Below are positions 8,184 through 17,353 of a stretch of 46,041 nt of DNA, one piece after another. Both the position numbers and the translations under genes were made by a program. This DNA comes from Methylobacter sp. (GTDB lineage: Bacteria > Pseudomonadota > Gammaproteobacteria > Methylococcales > Methylomonadaceae). Each line of letters starts with the position of its first letter. Positions within the stretch are counted from its first letter, which is position 1. Under the pieces are notes generated by a model. That model searched no databases. It was not told the DNA's origin and was given only the letters and a program-made list of their open reading frames with translations. The stretch covers positions 1 to 46,041 of the forward strand of contig NZ_JALOCF010000037.1 in assembly GCF_023227905.1 (NCBI RefSeq), in the 5' to 3' direction.

Positions 8184-8783
8184 TTACGGCGCTTCTTTTA
8201 ATGGATGGATAAATTTTTTAGGGGGAGGATTGGCATATCTGGCTTCTCCCGGCTTTATTTCGGTTTGCGGGGGAGCTTTAATGGTTCTTTCTTTAATAAT
8301 AGTATGGTGCCGTTGAGGCGCTATGGGCGGATAAGCAGGGTATGATTGAGGAACAGGGGGCAATGGATAAGCCGGATAGTAAGGCGGAAATTGATATTGC
8401 AGGTATGGCGGCATGTTTTGACGCTCCAGTGCATCGGCCTGCCGCTTTGCTTCAATGGCTTGCTGTTGCTGATATTCAGCGCTTTTTTTCAAGGCCTCGA
8501 CAGACGCTTTTCTGTCCAGTTCGGCTTGATGCTCCTTTTCGGCCTTGAGTCTTTCCGCTTCGCGCTGGGTAAAATCCTCTTTCCAGGCTTTTAGCTTGGC
8601 TTCTTCTTCGGCCACTTTACGCGGATCAATCTTTTGAATCTCAATGGTTTTTTGTTTTACGGAAGATTTGCATGGCGTGGATTGATAAACCGTTTTGCCC
8701 GATTTCAAATGGCATTTAAAAACCTCAGCAGCTTGGGCAGATGCAGTGAATAGGGTCAATAGAATAAAAAATATTTTTTTCAT
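8184..8783 (-). CDS. DUF4124-domain exported protein
   Basis: A 199-residue protein with a cleavable signal peptide (MKKIFFILLTLFTASAQAAE, cleavage after about residue 18). A DUF4124 domain follows (VFKCHLKSGKTVYQSTPCK), a small two-cysteine motif common in exported proteobacterial proteins of unknown function. Residues 60-125 are highly charged and helical, probably coiled coil. The last third is rich in Pro and Tyr (PPYLQYQFPPYYPAYPLPP), suggesting an extended, cell-wall- or membrane-facing tail. It sits alone between the redoxin gene and queG. Family assignment rests on the N-terminal motif; no function is known. Confidence 0.75.
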   Translation of the reverse strand: MKKIFFILLTLFTASAQAAEVFKCHLKSGKTVYQSTPCKSSVKQKTIEIQKIDPRKVAEEEAKLKAWKEDFTQREAERLKAEKEHQAELDRKASVEALKKSAEYQQQQAIEAKRQADALERQNMPPYLQYQFPPYYPAYPLPPVPQSYPAYPPIAPQRHHTIIKERTIKAPPQTEIKPGEARYANPPPKKFIHPLKEAP

Positions 8784-8896
8784 GATTGAATACCTAATCA
8801 GTGTACGTTAAAAGAATGATACAAATAATCCCGATTATTTAGCAAGATTGGGGAACTTACTTACCTTATGTGTACTGTGTGCGCTTTTCGGTTATT

Positions 8897-9973
8897 TCAA
8901 ACAGCACTACTGTGTTGAGCCAAGGCCCAACGCACATGCTCCCTGACCATGTCGGAGTCATGATCAAGCATCGGCTTTAGGGCTTCGATAATAATCGCTG
9001 ATGGAGGTGCATTACCCAAAGCCACGGCAATATTCCTCAGCCAGCGCTGATGTCCGATTCTGCGTATCGCCGAGCCTTCGGTTTTTGCCAGAAATTCCGT
9101 TTCAGTCCAGGCAAATACTTCAAGCAATTGTCGGGTGTTAAGCCGATGTCTGGGATGGAAATCCTGCTCGCCGCTTGGCTTGGAAAAACGGTTCCACGGG
9201 CAGATGATCTGGCAGTCGTCGCAGCCATAAATGCGGTTGCCGATCAGCGGCCGTAAATCTTCAGGTATTGAGCCGTGCAGTTCGATGGTCAGGTAAGATA
9301 CGCAGCGCCTGGCATCAACCTGATAAGGCGCAACAATTGCCTGGGTTGGGCAAATATCCAGGCAGGCGCGGCACTGGCCGCAATGCGCTGTGGCTGGACT
9401 ATCGACCGGTAGCGGCAGGTTGGTGAATAGTTCGCCCAAAAAGAACCATGATCCGGCTTTACGGTTAATGACATTCGAATGCTTGCCTATCCAGCCCAAC
9501 CCGGCTTTTTCGGCCAGGGCTTTTTCCAGAACCGGAGCGCTATCGACAAAAGCCCGCATGGACTCGGGATGGTGAAAGCCGATTTCCGCTTGAATTTTAT
9601 CGGCCAGTTTTTGCAGGCGGTTGCGCATCAGTTTGTGATAATCGCGGCCCAGCGCATAGCGGGAAATATAGGCGGAAGCCGGATCATCCAGTTGTTGCTG
9701 CATCGTAGCAGTGGCTTCCGTCTGGTAATCCATGCGCACGGAAATAATGCGTACGGTGCCCGGGTGCAATAGCTCGGGTCTACTGCGTTTTAGGCCGTGG
9801 CGCTGCATGTAGTCCATTTCACCGTGGAAGTTATTGTTCAGCCAGCGGTGCAGATGCGCTTCCGCTTCCGGCAAATCGGCATCGGTGATGCCGATCTGTT
9901 GAAAGCCCAGCTCTTGCCCCCATTGTTTAATTTGCGAGGCGAGGGCGGCCATTGTTTGACTGTTTATGTCCAT
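8897..9973 (-). CDS. queG: Epoxyqueuosine reductase
   Basis: A cobalamin- and iron-sulfur-dependent enzyme that reduces epoxyqueuosine to queuosine in tRNA, the last step of queuosine synthesis. Two ferredoxin-type cysteine clusters are visible: CGQCRACLDICP and CDDCQIICPWN, with the separate Cys in RRCVSYLTIE. I chose the ATG at 9973 (358 residues, starting MDINSQTM). The frame stays open upstream to 10051, but that extension is encoded by an interspersed repeat and does not look like QueG. No clear Shine-Dalgarno is seen. The gene is divergent from nnr, as in many gammaproteobacteria, where queG lies beside the nnr-tsaE-ami-mutL-miaA run. Confidence 0.92.
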   Translation of the reverse strand: MDINSQTMAALASQIKQWGQELGFQQIGITDADLPEAEAHLHRWLNNNFHGEMDYMQRHGLKRSRPELLHPGTVRIISVRMDYQTEATATMQQQLDDPASAYISRYALGRDYHKLMRNRLQKLADKIQAEIGFHHPESMRAFVDSAPVLEKALAEKAGLGWIGKHSNVINRKAGSWFFLGELFTNLPLPVDSPATAHCGQCRACLDICPTQAIVAPYQVDARRCVSYLTIELHGSIPEDLRPLIGNRIYGCDDCQIICPWNRFSKPSGEQDFHPRHRLNTRQLLEVFAWTETEFLAKTEGSAIRRIGHQRWLRNIAVALGNAPPSAIIIEALKPMLDHDSDMVREHVRWALAQHSSAV

Positions 9974-10031
9974 AACTGATGACAAGGATATAATGCGCTT
10001 ATAAAAGATGGCTCTGCACGAAGGATAAAAA

Positions 10032-10087
10032 AGACGAAGGACGAAAGGCAAAGGGCAACAAACACCTTTTACCCTTTCCTTTCGTCT
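10032..10087. repeat. Heptad inverted repeat, copy A
   Basis: A purine-rich arm starting AGACGAAGGACGAAAGG and a pyrimidine-rich arm ending CCTTTCGTCT form an imperfect inverted repeat. It lies in the divergent gap between queG and nnr, over the 5' leader of queG. It belongs to the family also seen near 28.7, 32.1, 37.5 and 37.9 kb. Confidence 0.7.
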
Positions 10088-10175
10088 ATTTTATCAGTGT
10101 TGATCCGTTAAATCCGTATCATCTGTGTTCTATTTTTACTGCTGAGTGCTTAGAAAATAACATCGTCACAATACC

Positions 10176-11642
10176 ATGCAAAATTTACCAATAAAACTCT
10201 ATCGTGCGGCACAGGTCAGGGAATTGGATCGAATCGCCATACAAGAACGCGGCATCCCGGGATTTGAATTAATGAGCCGGGCCGGGCATGAAGTTTTCCA
10301 GCGCCTTAAAAAACAATGGCCGCATGCCCGCTCTGTAGCTGTTTTTTGCGGCTCAGGCAATAACGCGGGCGATGGCTATATTATTGCCAGGTTGGCATTG
10401 GATACGGGGCTGAAAGTTTGCGTTTATGCGGTTTCAGAACCCGAAAAACTCAACGGCGACGCCGCGTTGCTCGCTTATCGTAAATACAGTGAAGCTCATG
10501 GAACGGTTGTACCGTTTCAGAATGAGCAGACGATTAATGCCGACGTGCTGGTTGACGCATTGCTGGGTACCGGTTTGGATAGGCCGGTAACCGGGCTTTA
10601 CGCCGAAGCAATACAAGTCATCAATGCTCATCCAGCCCCTGTCGTTGCAGTGGATATTCCATCCGGTTTAAACGCCGATACCGGCAATGCGATGGGCTGC
10701 GCGGTAAACGCCATTTGCACGGTTACGTTTATCGGGTTAAAACAAGGCCTGTTCACCGGGCAGGCGGCTGAGTATTGCGGAGAGATATATTATGCGCAAT
10801 TGGGCGTGCCTGATGATGTGTTTGCCGGCCTTGAAGCCACGGCGACACGGGTTGTCAAAGTGCCGTTGCCGCGTCGACACCGCTATGCCCATAAAGGCAA
10901 CTGCGGACATGTGCTGATCGTAGGCGGTGAGCTTGGCTACTCGGGTGCTGCCATAATGGCGGGAGAGGCGGCTTTACGCGTGGGTTCAGGCTTGGTCAGC
11001 ATTGCAACGCGGGCTGAGCATGCGGGGCTTTTGAACCTGAATAGACCTGAATTGATGTGCCATGGCGTAGAAACTCCAGAGCAGTTATCAGCGTTGTTGG
11101 ACAAGGTCGATGCTGTTGTTGTCGGGCCGGGGTTAAGGCAGACCGACTGGGCGAAAGCGTTATTTCATGCCGCGATAAGCGCTGGAAAACCGACGGTGGT
11201 CGATGCAGACGGTTTGAATCTTTTAGCCGCTGCACCGACAGCAAAGCCGTACTGGATTGTAACGCCGCACCCAGGCGAAGCGGCCCGGCTATTGAACTGT
11301 GCCACAGCCGCCATACAACACGACCGATTTGCAGCGGCTTTGTCTCTTCAGGCGAATTACGGCGGTGTTGCCGTTCTTAAAGGAGCCGGAACGTTAATTG
11401 CCTCCGAACGTCAGCTCGCTGTTTCCAATACCGGTAATCCCGGCATGGCATCCGGCGGCATGGGGGATGTCTTGTCCGGCGTGATTGCCGGTTTGTTGGC
11501 CCAAGGTTTATCTTTGCGGGTTGCGGCGCAACAAGGGGTTTACCTTCACGGACTGGCGGCCGACTTGGCCGCAGAAAAAGACGGAGAAAGAGGTTTACTG
11601 GCCAGCGATTTAATGCCTTATCTCAGACAATTGGTAAATTAA
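10176..11642 (+). CDS. nnr: Bifunctional NAD(P)H-hydrate epimerase/dehydratase
   Basis: A 488-residue two-domain repair enzyme for hydrated NADH and NADPH. The N-terminal YjeF domain (about 1-215) is the epimerase, with the phosphate-binding loop GSGNNAGDGY at residues 59-68 and VDIPSGLNADTG. The C-terminal ribokinase-like domain (about 228-485) is the ADP-dependent dehydratase, with GHVLIVGG near its start, VVGPGL, and GNPGMASGGMGDVLSG. Length and fusion match E. coli Nnr. Its stop codon overlaps the tsaE start by one base, so the two are translationally linked, a conserved arrangement. Confidence 0.95.
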   Translation: MQNLPIKLYRAAQVRELDRIAIQERGIPGFELMSRAGHEVFQRLKKQWPHARSVAVFCGSGNNAGDGYIIARLALDTGLKVCVYAVSEPEKLNGDAALLAYRKYSEAHGTVVPFQNEQTINADVLVDALLGTGLDRPVTGLYAEAIQVINAHPAPVVAVDIPSGLNADTGNAMGCAVNAICTVTFIGLKQGLFTGQAAEYCGEIYYAQLGVPDDVFAGLEATATRVVKVPLPRRHRYAHKGNCGHVLIVGGELGYSGAAIMAGEAALRVGSGLVSIATRAEHAGLLNLNRPELMCHGVETPEQLSALLDKVDAVVVGPGLRQTDWAKALFHAAISAGKPTVVDADGLNLLAAAPTAKPYWIVTPHPGEAARLLNCATAAIQHDRFAAALSLQANYGGVAVLKGAGTLIASERQLAVSNTGNPGMASGGMGDVLSGVIAGLLAQGLSLRVAAQQGVYLHGLAADLAAEKDGERGLLASDLMPYLRQLVN

Positions 11643-12049
11643 TGAAGACATATCTACAAGACACAAAAGCAACAGAGCAATTCGGTGCAAAACTCTGGGC
11701 GGAATTGCCATCAAAATGCCTGATATTCTTGCATGGCGACTTAGGCGCAGGAAAAACAACGCTGGTCAGAGGTTTACTCAGGGCGGCAGGTTACACAGGC
11801 TCGGTTAAAAGCCCGACCTATACGCTGGTGGAAGAATATACGGTAGGCGATCGCAAGATCTTCCATTTTGACTTGTACCGGGTCGCAGATCCAGAAGAGC
11901 TTGAATGGATAGGAATAAGAGATTATTTCGACCAGGATTGCATCTGTTTTATCGAGTGGCCGGATATGGGCAAGGGCTTTTTGCCTGAGCCGGATAAGGT
12001 TATCTCTTTGGTTGTGGATGGATCTGGCAGGTCAATAGAGTACGTATGA
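11642..12049 (+). CDS. tsaE: tRNA threonylcarbamoyladenosine synthesis ATPase TsaE
   Basis: A 135-residue P-loop ATPase that works with TsaB, TsaC and TsaD to form the t6A modification at position 37 of ANN-decoding tRNAs. The Walker A motif HGDLGAGKTT occupies residues 31-40. It is followed by VKSPTYTLVEEY, a DLYR motif and CFIEWPD, all typical of the family. It is slightly shorter than the E. coli protein at the C-terminus. It starts on the last base of the nnr stop codon. Conserved neighbours and motifs make the call secure. Confidence 0.95.
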   Translation: MKTYLQDTKATEQFGAKLWAELPSKCLIFLHGDLGAGKTTLVRGLLRAAGYTGSVKSPTYTLVEEYTVGDRKIFHFDLYRVADPEELEWIGIRDYFDQDCICFIEWPDMGKGFLPEPDKVISLVVDGSGRSIEYV

Positions 12050-12104
12050 TTACCTATAGTTAAAAAATAGTTCTAACTGCCGTAGAAAAACAAATACATA
12101 CTGC

Positions 12105-12110
12105 TATAAT
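12105..12110 (+). promoter_or_regulatory. Possible -10 element before amiC
   Basis: TATAAT lies 34 bases before the amiC ATG in the 94-base gap after tsaE. No good -35 match is found at the usual spacing, so this is only a candidate internal promoter. Confidence 0.3.
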
Positions 12111-12143
12111 CTCATCTAGATTGTCACTTTGTGAGTTAGGTCG

Positions 12144-13439
12144 ATGGGAAGATACTGGAAGGTCTTGTTTGTTATTGGGTTGCAGTTATTGGCTGTGCCC
12201 GTTTATGCGGAGCAGATCAATATCAGTGCATTGCGTTATTGGAATACGCCTGATCAAACTCAAATGCTGTTTGATGTAACATCCGCGCCTGAACACCGGG
12301 TTTTCTTGATGAAGAACCCGTCGCGGTTAGTGATTGATATGCGCAATACCAATATAAAGCAGGCATTAAGCCAGCCGGCACCCTCTCACCCGCTGTTCTC
12401 CCAAGTACGCGTTGCGCCAAAAAATAAAAACGAGATAAGGATTGTCGTTGACTTAAAAAAGGATATTAATCCCAGAAACACGTCTTTAAGAACCAATAGC
12501 ATGAATGGCCATCGCTTGGTTATCGAATTGTTAGACAAAGCGCCGGGCACATCTGTGAAAGTTGCAAAAAAGCCGGAAATTAAAACCACTGAAGATAAAA
12601 CGACTCTTGTCAAAACGGCTAGCAAAGCTATTGCGGAAAAAACGGTTAAAGGATTCCAAAAGACAGTAACAAAAAACAGCGTAACCAATCCGGTTGAACC
12701 GACCAAAGTTGCCAAACGAAGTAAAGACATCGTTGTTGCGGTTGATGCGGGGCACGGTGGCGATGATCCTGGTGCGCATGGGCAAAATGGTACCGAGGAA
12801 AAAAAGGTTACGCTTGCGATTGCCAAAAAACTTGCAGATTTAATCAATAAACAACCCGGCATGAAGGCTGTATTGGTCCGCAAAGGCGACTATTTCGTGG
12901 ATCTTAGAAAAAGAATGCAAATCGCCAGGGCGGCCAAGGCCGATTTGTTTATCTCAATTCATGCTGATGCCTTTCAGAATTCAACAGTCAAAGGCGCTTC
13001 GGTGTTTACCTTGTCCAACAAAGGTGCAACCAGTGAGGCCGCGCGATGGCTGGCGAACAGTGAGAACGCATCAGACCTGGTTGGCGGCGTCAGTCTTAAT
13101 GACAAAGAAGATGTGCTAGCTTCAGTATTGCTGGATTTGTCACAGACCGCTACACAAGATGCCAGTGTGAAAGTTGCCAGGAAGGTATTGAAAAATTTCG
13201 AAGATATCGGTGAGTTGCACTATGCCTCAGTGCAGAAAGCCGGGTTTCTGGTATTGAAGTCGCCGGATGTGCCGTCTATTTTGGTGGAAACGGCATTTAT
13301 CTCTAATCCATCGGAAGAGCTTAAGTTAGTCAATACCGCACACCAATTGAAAATAGCCGACGCTATCTTTAATGGCGTGCGCAGTTATTTCAGTAAAGAC
13401 ATTGTTGCAGAAAGCAATGTCGCGGCTTTAGAAATGTAA
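12144..13439 (+). CDS. amiC: N-acetylmuramoyl-L-alanine amidase with AMIN domain
   Basis: A 431-residue periplasmic zinc amidase that cuts the stem peptide from muramic acid during septum splitting. Residues 1-23 are a signal peptide (VPVYA). An AMIN domain, which targets the division site, spans about 25-115. A Lys/Thr-rich linker runs to about 190. The amidase_3 domain follows, with VDAGHGGDDPGAHG (zinc ligand His204), SIHADAF (His273) and the catalytic Glu382 in LVETAFISN. No LysM domain is seen at the C-terminus. The gene occupies the position held by amiB in E. coli; amiB or amiC naming is a matter of convention here. It lies between tsaE and mutL as in other gammaproteobacteria. Confidence 0.93.
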   Translation: MGRYWKVLFVIGLQLLAVPVYAEQINISALRYWNTPDQTQMLFDVTSAPEHRVFLMKNPSRLVIDMRNTNIKQALSQPAPSHPLFSQVRVAPKNKNEIRIVVDLKKDINPRNTSLRTNSMNGHRLVIELLDKAPGTSVKVAKKPEIKTTEDKTTLVKTASKAIAEKTVKGFQKTVTKNSVTNPVEPTKVAKRSKDIVVAVDAGHGGDDPGAHGQNGTEEKKVTLAIAKKLADLINKQPGMKAVLVRKGDYFVDLRKRMQIARAAKADLFISIHADAFQNSTVKGASVFTLSNKGATSEAARWLANSENASDLVGGVSLNDKEDVLASVLLDLSQTATQDASVKVARKVLKNFEDIGELHYASVQKAGFLVLKSPDVPSILVETAFISNPSEELKLVNTAHQLKIADAIFNGVRSYFSKDIVAESNVAALEM

Positions 13440-13534
13440 GGGCTGGAGTTAAAGTTAAGGTGCTATTGTCGCAAGCTATAAGTAAAGTGTGAATAATTAG
13501 CCCAGTCATATAAAATACGTTCTTTGCTTTAGGC

Positions 13535-15388
13535 ATGCTGATGCGTATTCATTCACTCCCCATTCAACTTGTTAACCAGATCGCCGCGGGCGAAGTGGTC
13601 GAAAGACCCTCGTCCGTGGTTAAAGAGCTGGTTGAAAACTGCTTTGATGCGGGAGCCAGTCAAGTCAATATCGAGATAGAGCAAGGCGGCGCAAGGATGA
13701 TTAAAATCCGGGATAACGGCTGCGGTATCGTCAAAGAAGATTTGCCTCTGGCCTTGTCCCGGCATGCGACCAGTAAGATTGCCAGCTTGAAAGATCTTGA
13801 GCAGGTGGTCAGCATGGGTTTTCGAGGTGAAGCCTTGCCCAGTATCAGTTCCGTTTCAAGGCTTACGCTGATTTCACGGATTAGCAACGCCGATTGCGCT
13901 TGGCGCGTTAACGCTGACGGTTCAGAGCAGGATTTTGATCCGCAGCCTGACCCGCATCCTCAAGGTACCACGGTTGATGTGCGCGACCTGTTTTACAACA
14001 CCCCCGCCAGACGCAAGTTTTTAAAAACTGAAAAAACCGAATTTGCCCATATAGAAACCTTGATTCAGCGTATGGCGCTGAGCCGTTTTGATATCGGTTT
14101 TACTCTTTCGCACAACCAAAAGGAAATGCTCAATCTGAAGCCTGCTGCAACGGATAGCGAGCAAGAGCGAAGAATTGCCGGTATTTGCGGCTCTTCTTTT
14201 ATCGAAAATTCAGTAAAAATCGATTTTGCAGCGTCGGACCTGCATTTAAGTGGTTGGGTTGGGTTGCCGACCTTTTCCCGCAGCCAGCAGGATATGCAGT
14301 TCTTCTATGTCAATGGCAGGTTGGTCAAGGATAAGCTGGTTTCTCATGCCGTTAAACAGGCTTATCAGGATGTGTTGTTTCATGGGCGGCATCCGGTTTT
14401 TGTTTTATACCTGACGCTCGATCCCACACTGGTTGATGTCAATGCACATCCGGCAAAGCTTGAAGTCAGGTTCAGGGAAGGCCGTCTGGTGCATGATTTC
14501 CTGTTTTCTGCCTTGCACCGGTCGCTTGCTGATTTAAGGCCGGGACGCAACGCAATCCAGCAAGCGGTGTCTGAACCATCGCTGCAAACACAATCTGATT
14601 TGGATGCCAAGCCAAACAATGCAGGCTGGCTAATCGATAGTGTAAGCCAACAATCATTAATGCCCGGCTTTGGTGAAAAGATAGTCTACAGTCCAAGGCC
14701 GCCGCAGCAAGCCTCATTGCCTATGCAGGTAGAAGAATCCATGCAAGCTTATGCTTCGCTGTATCCAAAGCCTGAGCCTGTAGTGCAACCGATGCAATCG
14801 GAAGCAAAGCCCTTGGGTCACGCCATTGCGCATCTGCACAATATCTACATCCTGTCCGAAACGCCTACCGGGATCATTCTGGTCGATGCTCATGCGGCGC
14901 ACGAACGGATTACCTATGAGCGATTAAAACAGCAATATCAAAACGGCGCAGTGCCCAGTCAGCCCTTATTGCTGCCGATTAAAATAAAAGTCAGTGCGGC
15001 GGAAGCGGATTTAGCCGAACAGGAGCATGAATTTTTCAATACTTTGGGTTTTGAAATCAACCGTTCCGGCCCGGAAACTATTGTCCTCCGCTCTATACCC
15101 ATCTTATTGAATAATATCGATATGGAAACCCTGATTCGCGATGTGCTGGCCGACATTACCGAGCACGGCATGAGTCAGCGGATACAGGAAAAATCCAATG
15201 AAATATTAGCCACGGTAGCCTGTCATAGTGCCGTCCGTGCGCATCGCCGTTTGACTATTGACGAAATGAACGCGTTGTTGCGGGATATGGAACAGACCGA
15301 AAGAATAGGGCAGTGCAATCATGGCAGACCCACTTGGGTAGAATTGTCGACTAATGATCTCGATAAATTCTTTTTGCGCGGTCAATAA
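13535..15388 (+). CDS. mutL: DNA mismatch repair protein MutL
   Basis: A 617-residue GHKL ATPase that links MutS mismatch recognition to strand incision. The N-terminal ATPase motifs are clear: NQIAAGEVVERPSSVVKELV, KIRDNGCGI and GFRGEALPSI. The linker spans about 340-420. The C-terminal domain carries metal-site motifs of endonuclease-active MutL: DAHAAHERITYE (from Asp451), ACHSAVRAHRRL and CNHGRPTW. E. coli MutL lacks these because MutH cuts instead; the pattern here is like Pseudomonas. The start may be the second ATG, at 13541, which has better spacing to AGG and matches homologue N-termini. The 3' neighbour is miaA. Confidence 0.95.
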   Translation: MLMRIHSLPIQLVNQIAAGEVVERPSSVVKELVENCFDAGASQVNIEIEQGGARMIKIRDNGCGIVKEDLPLALSRHATSKIASLKDLEQVVSMGFRGEALPSISSVSRLTLISRISNADCAWRVNADGSEQDFDPQPDPHPQGTTVDVRDLFYNTPARRKFLKTEKTEFAHIETLIQRMALSRFDIGFTLSHNQKEMLNLKPAATDSEQERRIAGICGSSFIENSVKIDFAASDLHLSGWVGLPTFSRSQQDMQFFYVNGRLVKDKLVSHAVKQAYQDVLFHGRHPVFVLYLTLDPTLVDVNAHPAKLEVRFREGRLVHDFLFSALHRSLADLRPGRNAIQQAVSEPSLQTQSDLDAKPNNAGWLIDSVSQQSLMPGFGEKIVYSPRPPQQASLPMQVEESMQAYASLYPKPEPVVQPMQSEAKPLGHAIAHLHNIYILSETPTGIILVDAHAAHERITYERLKQQYQNGAVPSQPLLLPIKIKVSAAEADLAEQEHEFFNTLGFEINRSGPETIVLRSIPILLNNIDMETLIRDVLADITEHGMSQRIQEKSNEILATVACHSAVRAHRRLTIDEMNALLRDMEQTERIGQCNHGRPTWVELSTNDLDKFFLRGQ

Positions 15389-15448
15389 ATTTACATTCTT
15401 AGATGCGATCTTCTGGATATTCGCCTTTACATTAAGACATTCAAAACT

Positions 15449-16402
15449 ATGCAAGATAAGCCCAAGCCTCACGCCATTTTTCTGATGGGGCCTACCGCCT
15501 CAGGAAAAACCGCTCTTTCCGTGCAGCTCGCCCAAGCGCTCAACGGCGAAATCATCAGCGTTGATTCAGCGCTTGTGTTTAAAGGCATGGACATAGGCAC
15601 TGCCAAACCCACGCAGGAAGAAAGAGGCGGTATTCCGCATCATTTAATAGATATACTCGATCCTGCCGAATCATTTTCTACCGGAAAGTTCAGGAGGCAG
15701 GCACTAAATATAATGGGCGACATAACCAGTCGGGGGAAAATTCCGATACTAGTCGGCGGTACCATGCTGTATTTTAATGCCTTGAATAGTGGTCTTGCTA
15801 AATTGCCGGAAGCCGACGCCGACATCAGAGCCAAACTCGATCAAGACTTGGAGAAGTTGGGCAAAGAAGCTTTGCACCAAAGGCTTGCTAAGGTAGATCC
15901 CGAATCGGCGGCGAGAATTCACTCCAATGATCCGCAACGTATACAGCGCGCCCTGGAAGTCTACGAAATCAGCGGTAAGCCGTTAACTTCTTTTTTCATC
16001 GAAGCTCAGGCGCAAGATATTCCTTACCAACGAATAAAGCTGATTATCGCTCCGCAAGATCGCGCCATTTTGCATGACATCATCGCTCGGCGCTTCAAGC
16101 AAATGCTGGAACAGGGCTTTATTGACGAAGTGGTGGCGCTGTATCAGCGTGGTGATCTGACTGAAAAAATGCCCTCGGTCAGAGCTGTAGGTTACCGACA
16201 AGCTTGGTCTTATCTGCAAGGTGAATATGATCTTGAAACAATGATCGAAAAAGCCATTGTTGCCACCCGGCAACTGGCCAAACGCCAGTTTACCTGGTTG
16301 CGCAGGGAAGTTGATGCAGCAAGCTTTCAAACTGGACAAAAGGATTTGTTAGCAAAAGTACTAGAGACAGTTAATGATGAGTTGTCGAACGTAAGTATAT
16401 AG
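15449..16402 (+). CDS. miaA: tRNA dimethylallyltransferase
   Basis: A 317-residue enzyme that adds a dimethylallyl group to A37 of tRNAs reading UNN codons, the first step toward ms2i6A. The P-loop GPTASGKT is at residues 14-21, followed by ISVDSALVFKGMDIGTAKP, VGGTMLYFNAL, DPQRIQRALEVY and the C-terminal ATRQLAKRQFTWLR, all diagnostic. It lies 60 bases after mutL. In most gammaproteobacteria hfq follows directly; here the next 470 bases hold no hfq. Confidence 0.96.
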   Translation: MQDKPKPHAIFLMGPTASGKTALSVQLAQALNGEIISVDSALVFKGMDIGTAKPTQEERGGIPHHLIDILDPAESFSTGKFRRQALNIMGDITSRGKIPILVGGTMLYFNALNSGLAKLPEADADIRAKLDQDLEKLGKEALHQRLAKVDPESAARIHSNDPQRIQRALEVYEISGKPLTSFFIEAQAQDIPYQRIKLIIAPQDRAILHDIIARRFKQMLEQGFIDEVVALYQRGDLTEKMPSVRAVGYRQAWSYLQGEYDLETMIEKAIVATRQLAKRQFTWLRREVDAASFQTGQKDLLAKVLETVNDELSNVSI

Positions 16403-16871
16403 AGCGGCCTTGTGATGGTTACTAAGTTCTATTGTTTATAAATCTAAGGAGACATCTTAGCGATAATGAAGCGCTGGATATTTGAAAAGAATTTAATCTG
16501 ATTAGTCGAATTCATAAAATCCATGTACAAGACCGAATATAAATTACTTTCATGGTGTATTTATTGATAGCTCTGAGAAATGGAAATAGAGATATCTAAA
16601 AAACAAGGAGAGAGGCGTTTTATCAAAACGTTAGTGTACTTAACGGCTTCAGATAAAGAAATACAGAAAGTATGCGGCAGATATACAGCAGAGGTATTAT
16701 GCTTGGAGATGAGGCTAGCGGCTCAAATGCAATAAATTTTCCATTTGAAAAGGCTTCTTATAAGGTAGTCGCGTATTTCATGGGATTACTATTTTAATCC
16801 ATGACCTCGAGACTAAATACGAACTTGACCCAAAAGCCAATCAACTTCCGGGTCAAGTTTTTATGAGTTTG
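16403..16871. other. Gene-poor gap after miaA
   Basis: This is the place where hfq is normally found, but neither strand encodes an Hfq-like protein. The only reading frame of note is a 51-codon plus-strand frame from ATG 16580 to TAA 16733-16735, with no recognisable family and a weak ribosome-binding site; I do not call it as a gene. A terminator-like hairpin lies at 16822-16859. Confidence 0.5.
16822..16859. terminator. Hairpin between the miaA gap and the cold-shock gene
   Basis: AACTTGACCC (16822-16831) and GGGTCAAGTT (16850-16859) form a perfect 10-bp stem, followed on the plus strand by TTTATG so that five T residues run from the stem. It is just downstream of the minus-strand cold-shock gene and may stop transcription from both sides. 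Confidence 0.65.
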
Positions 16872-17081
16872 TTACGCTGGGGTTACATTCTCGGCTTGTG
16901 GACCTTTTTGGCCTTGTGTTACTTCCATGGTAACTTTTTGGCCTTCCCTTAAGGTCTTGCGACCGGTGCCGTTAATTGCACTATGGTGAACAAAAACATC
17001 TTTGCCACCTTCTTGTTCAATAAATCCAAAACCTTTTTCATCATTGAACCATTTAACGGTACCTACAACTTGCTCTGACAT
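16872..17081 (-). CDS. Cold-shock protein, CspA family
   Basis: A 69-residue single cold-shock domain that binds single-stranded RNA and DNA and acts as an RNA chaperone. RNP1 (KGFGFIEQ) and RNP2 (VFVHHSAI) are intact, and the C-terminus ends QKGPQAENVTPA as usual. The leader holds a terminator-like hairpin directly before the start codon (17097-17122), which suggests control in the 5' untranslated region. A second paralogue lies at 42015-42227. Confidence 0.95.
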   Translation of the reverse strand: MSEQVVGTVKWFNDEKGFGFIEQEGGKDVFVHHSAINGTGRKTLREGQKVTMEVTQGQKGPQAENVTPA

Positions 17082-17096
17082 ATCACACTCTTACTT

Positions 17097-17122
17097 AAAA
17101 AATTCGCCAATTTTTGTTGGCG
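17097..17122 (-). promoter_or_regulatory. Possible transcription attenuator in the csp leader
   Basis: Read on the minus strand, CGCCAA, a six-base loop and TTGGCG form a stem that is followed by AA and six T residues. The T-run ends about 15 bases before the csp ATG. This is the layout of an intrinsic terminator placed in the leader rather than after a gene. Readthrough could depend on temperature or on Csp protein itself (a known anti-terminator activity in E. coli CspA-family proteins). Confidence 0.45.
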
Positions 17123-17353
17123 TTACAAATCCCAGCTTCAAAATAAAGCCGGCTCAAACTTTAATTACGTCAGATAATAGCATTAAGATGTGAGCAGAGC
17201 AAAATATTTTAACTAGGTTCAAAGATAATTCTGTAGTGGTTAAGATGCTAATATCAAAAAAGCCTTAACCGAGGGAGAACTATTTCAAAACTTATGCCGA
17301 TTTATTGATTCAGTATGCAATGTGAAAGGCGTCAAGTTAACTTTAGTCAGGAA

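Noticed and set aside
9974..10051. Longer queG start
   Set aside because: The extra 26 residues are encoded by the heptad repeat and do not fit the QueG N-terminus.
16580..16735. A 51-codon plus-strand frame
   Set aside because: No ribosome site at good spacing, no recognisable family and not Hfq; kept only as a note in the gap entry.
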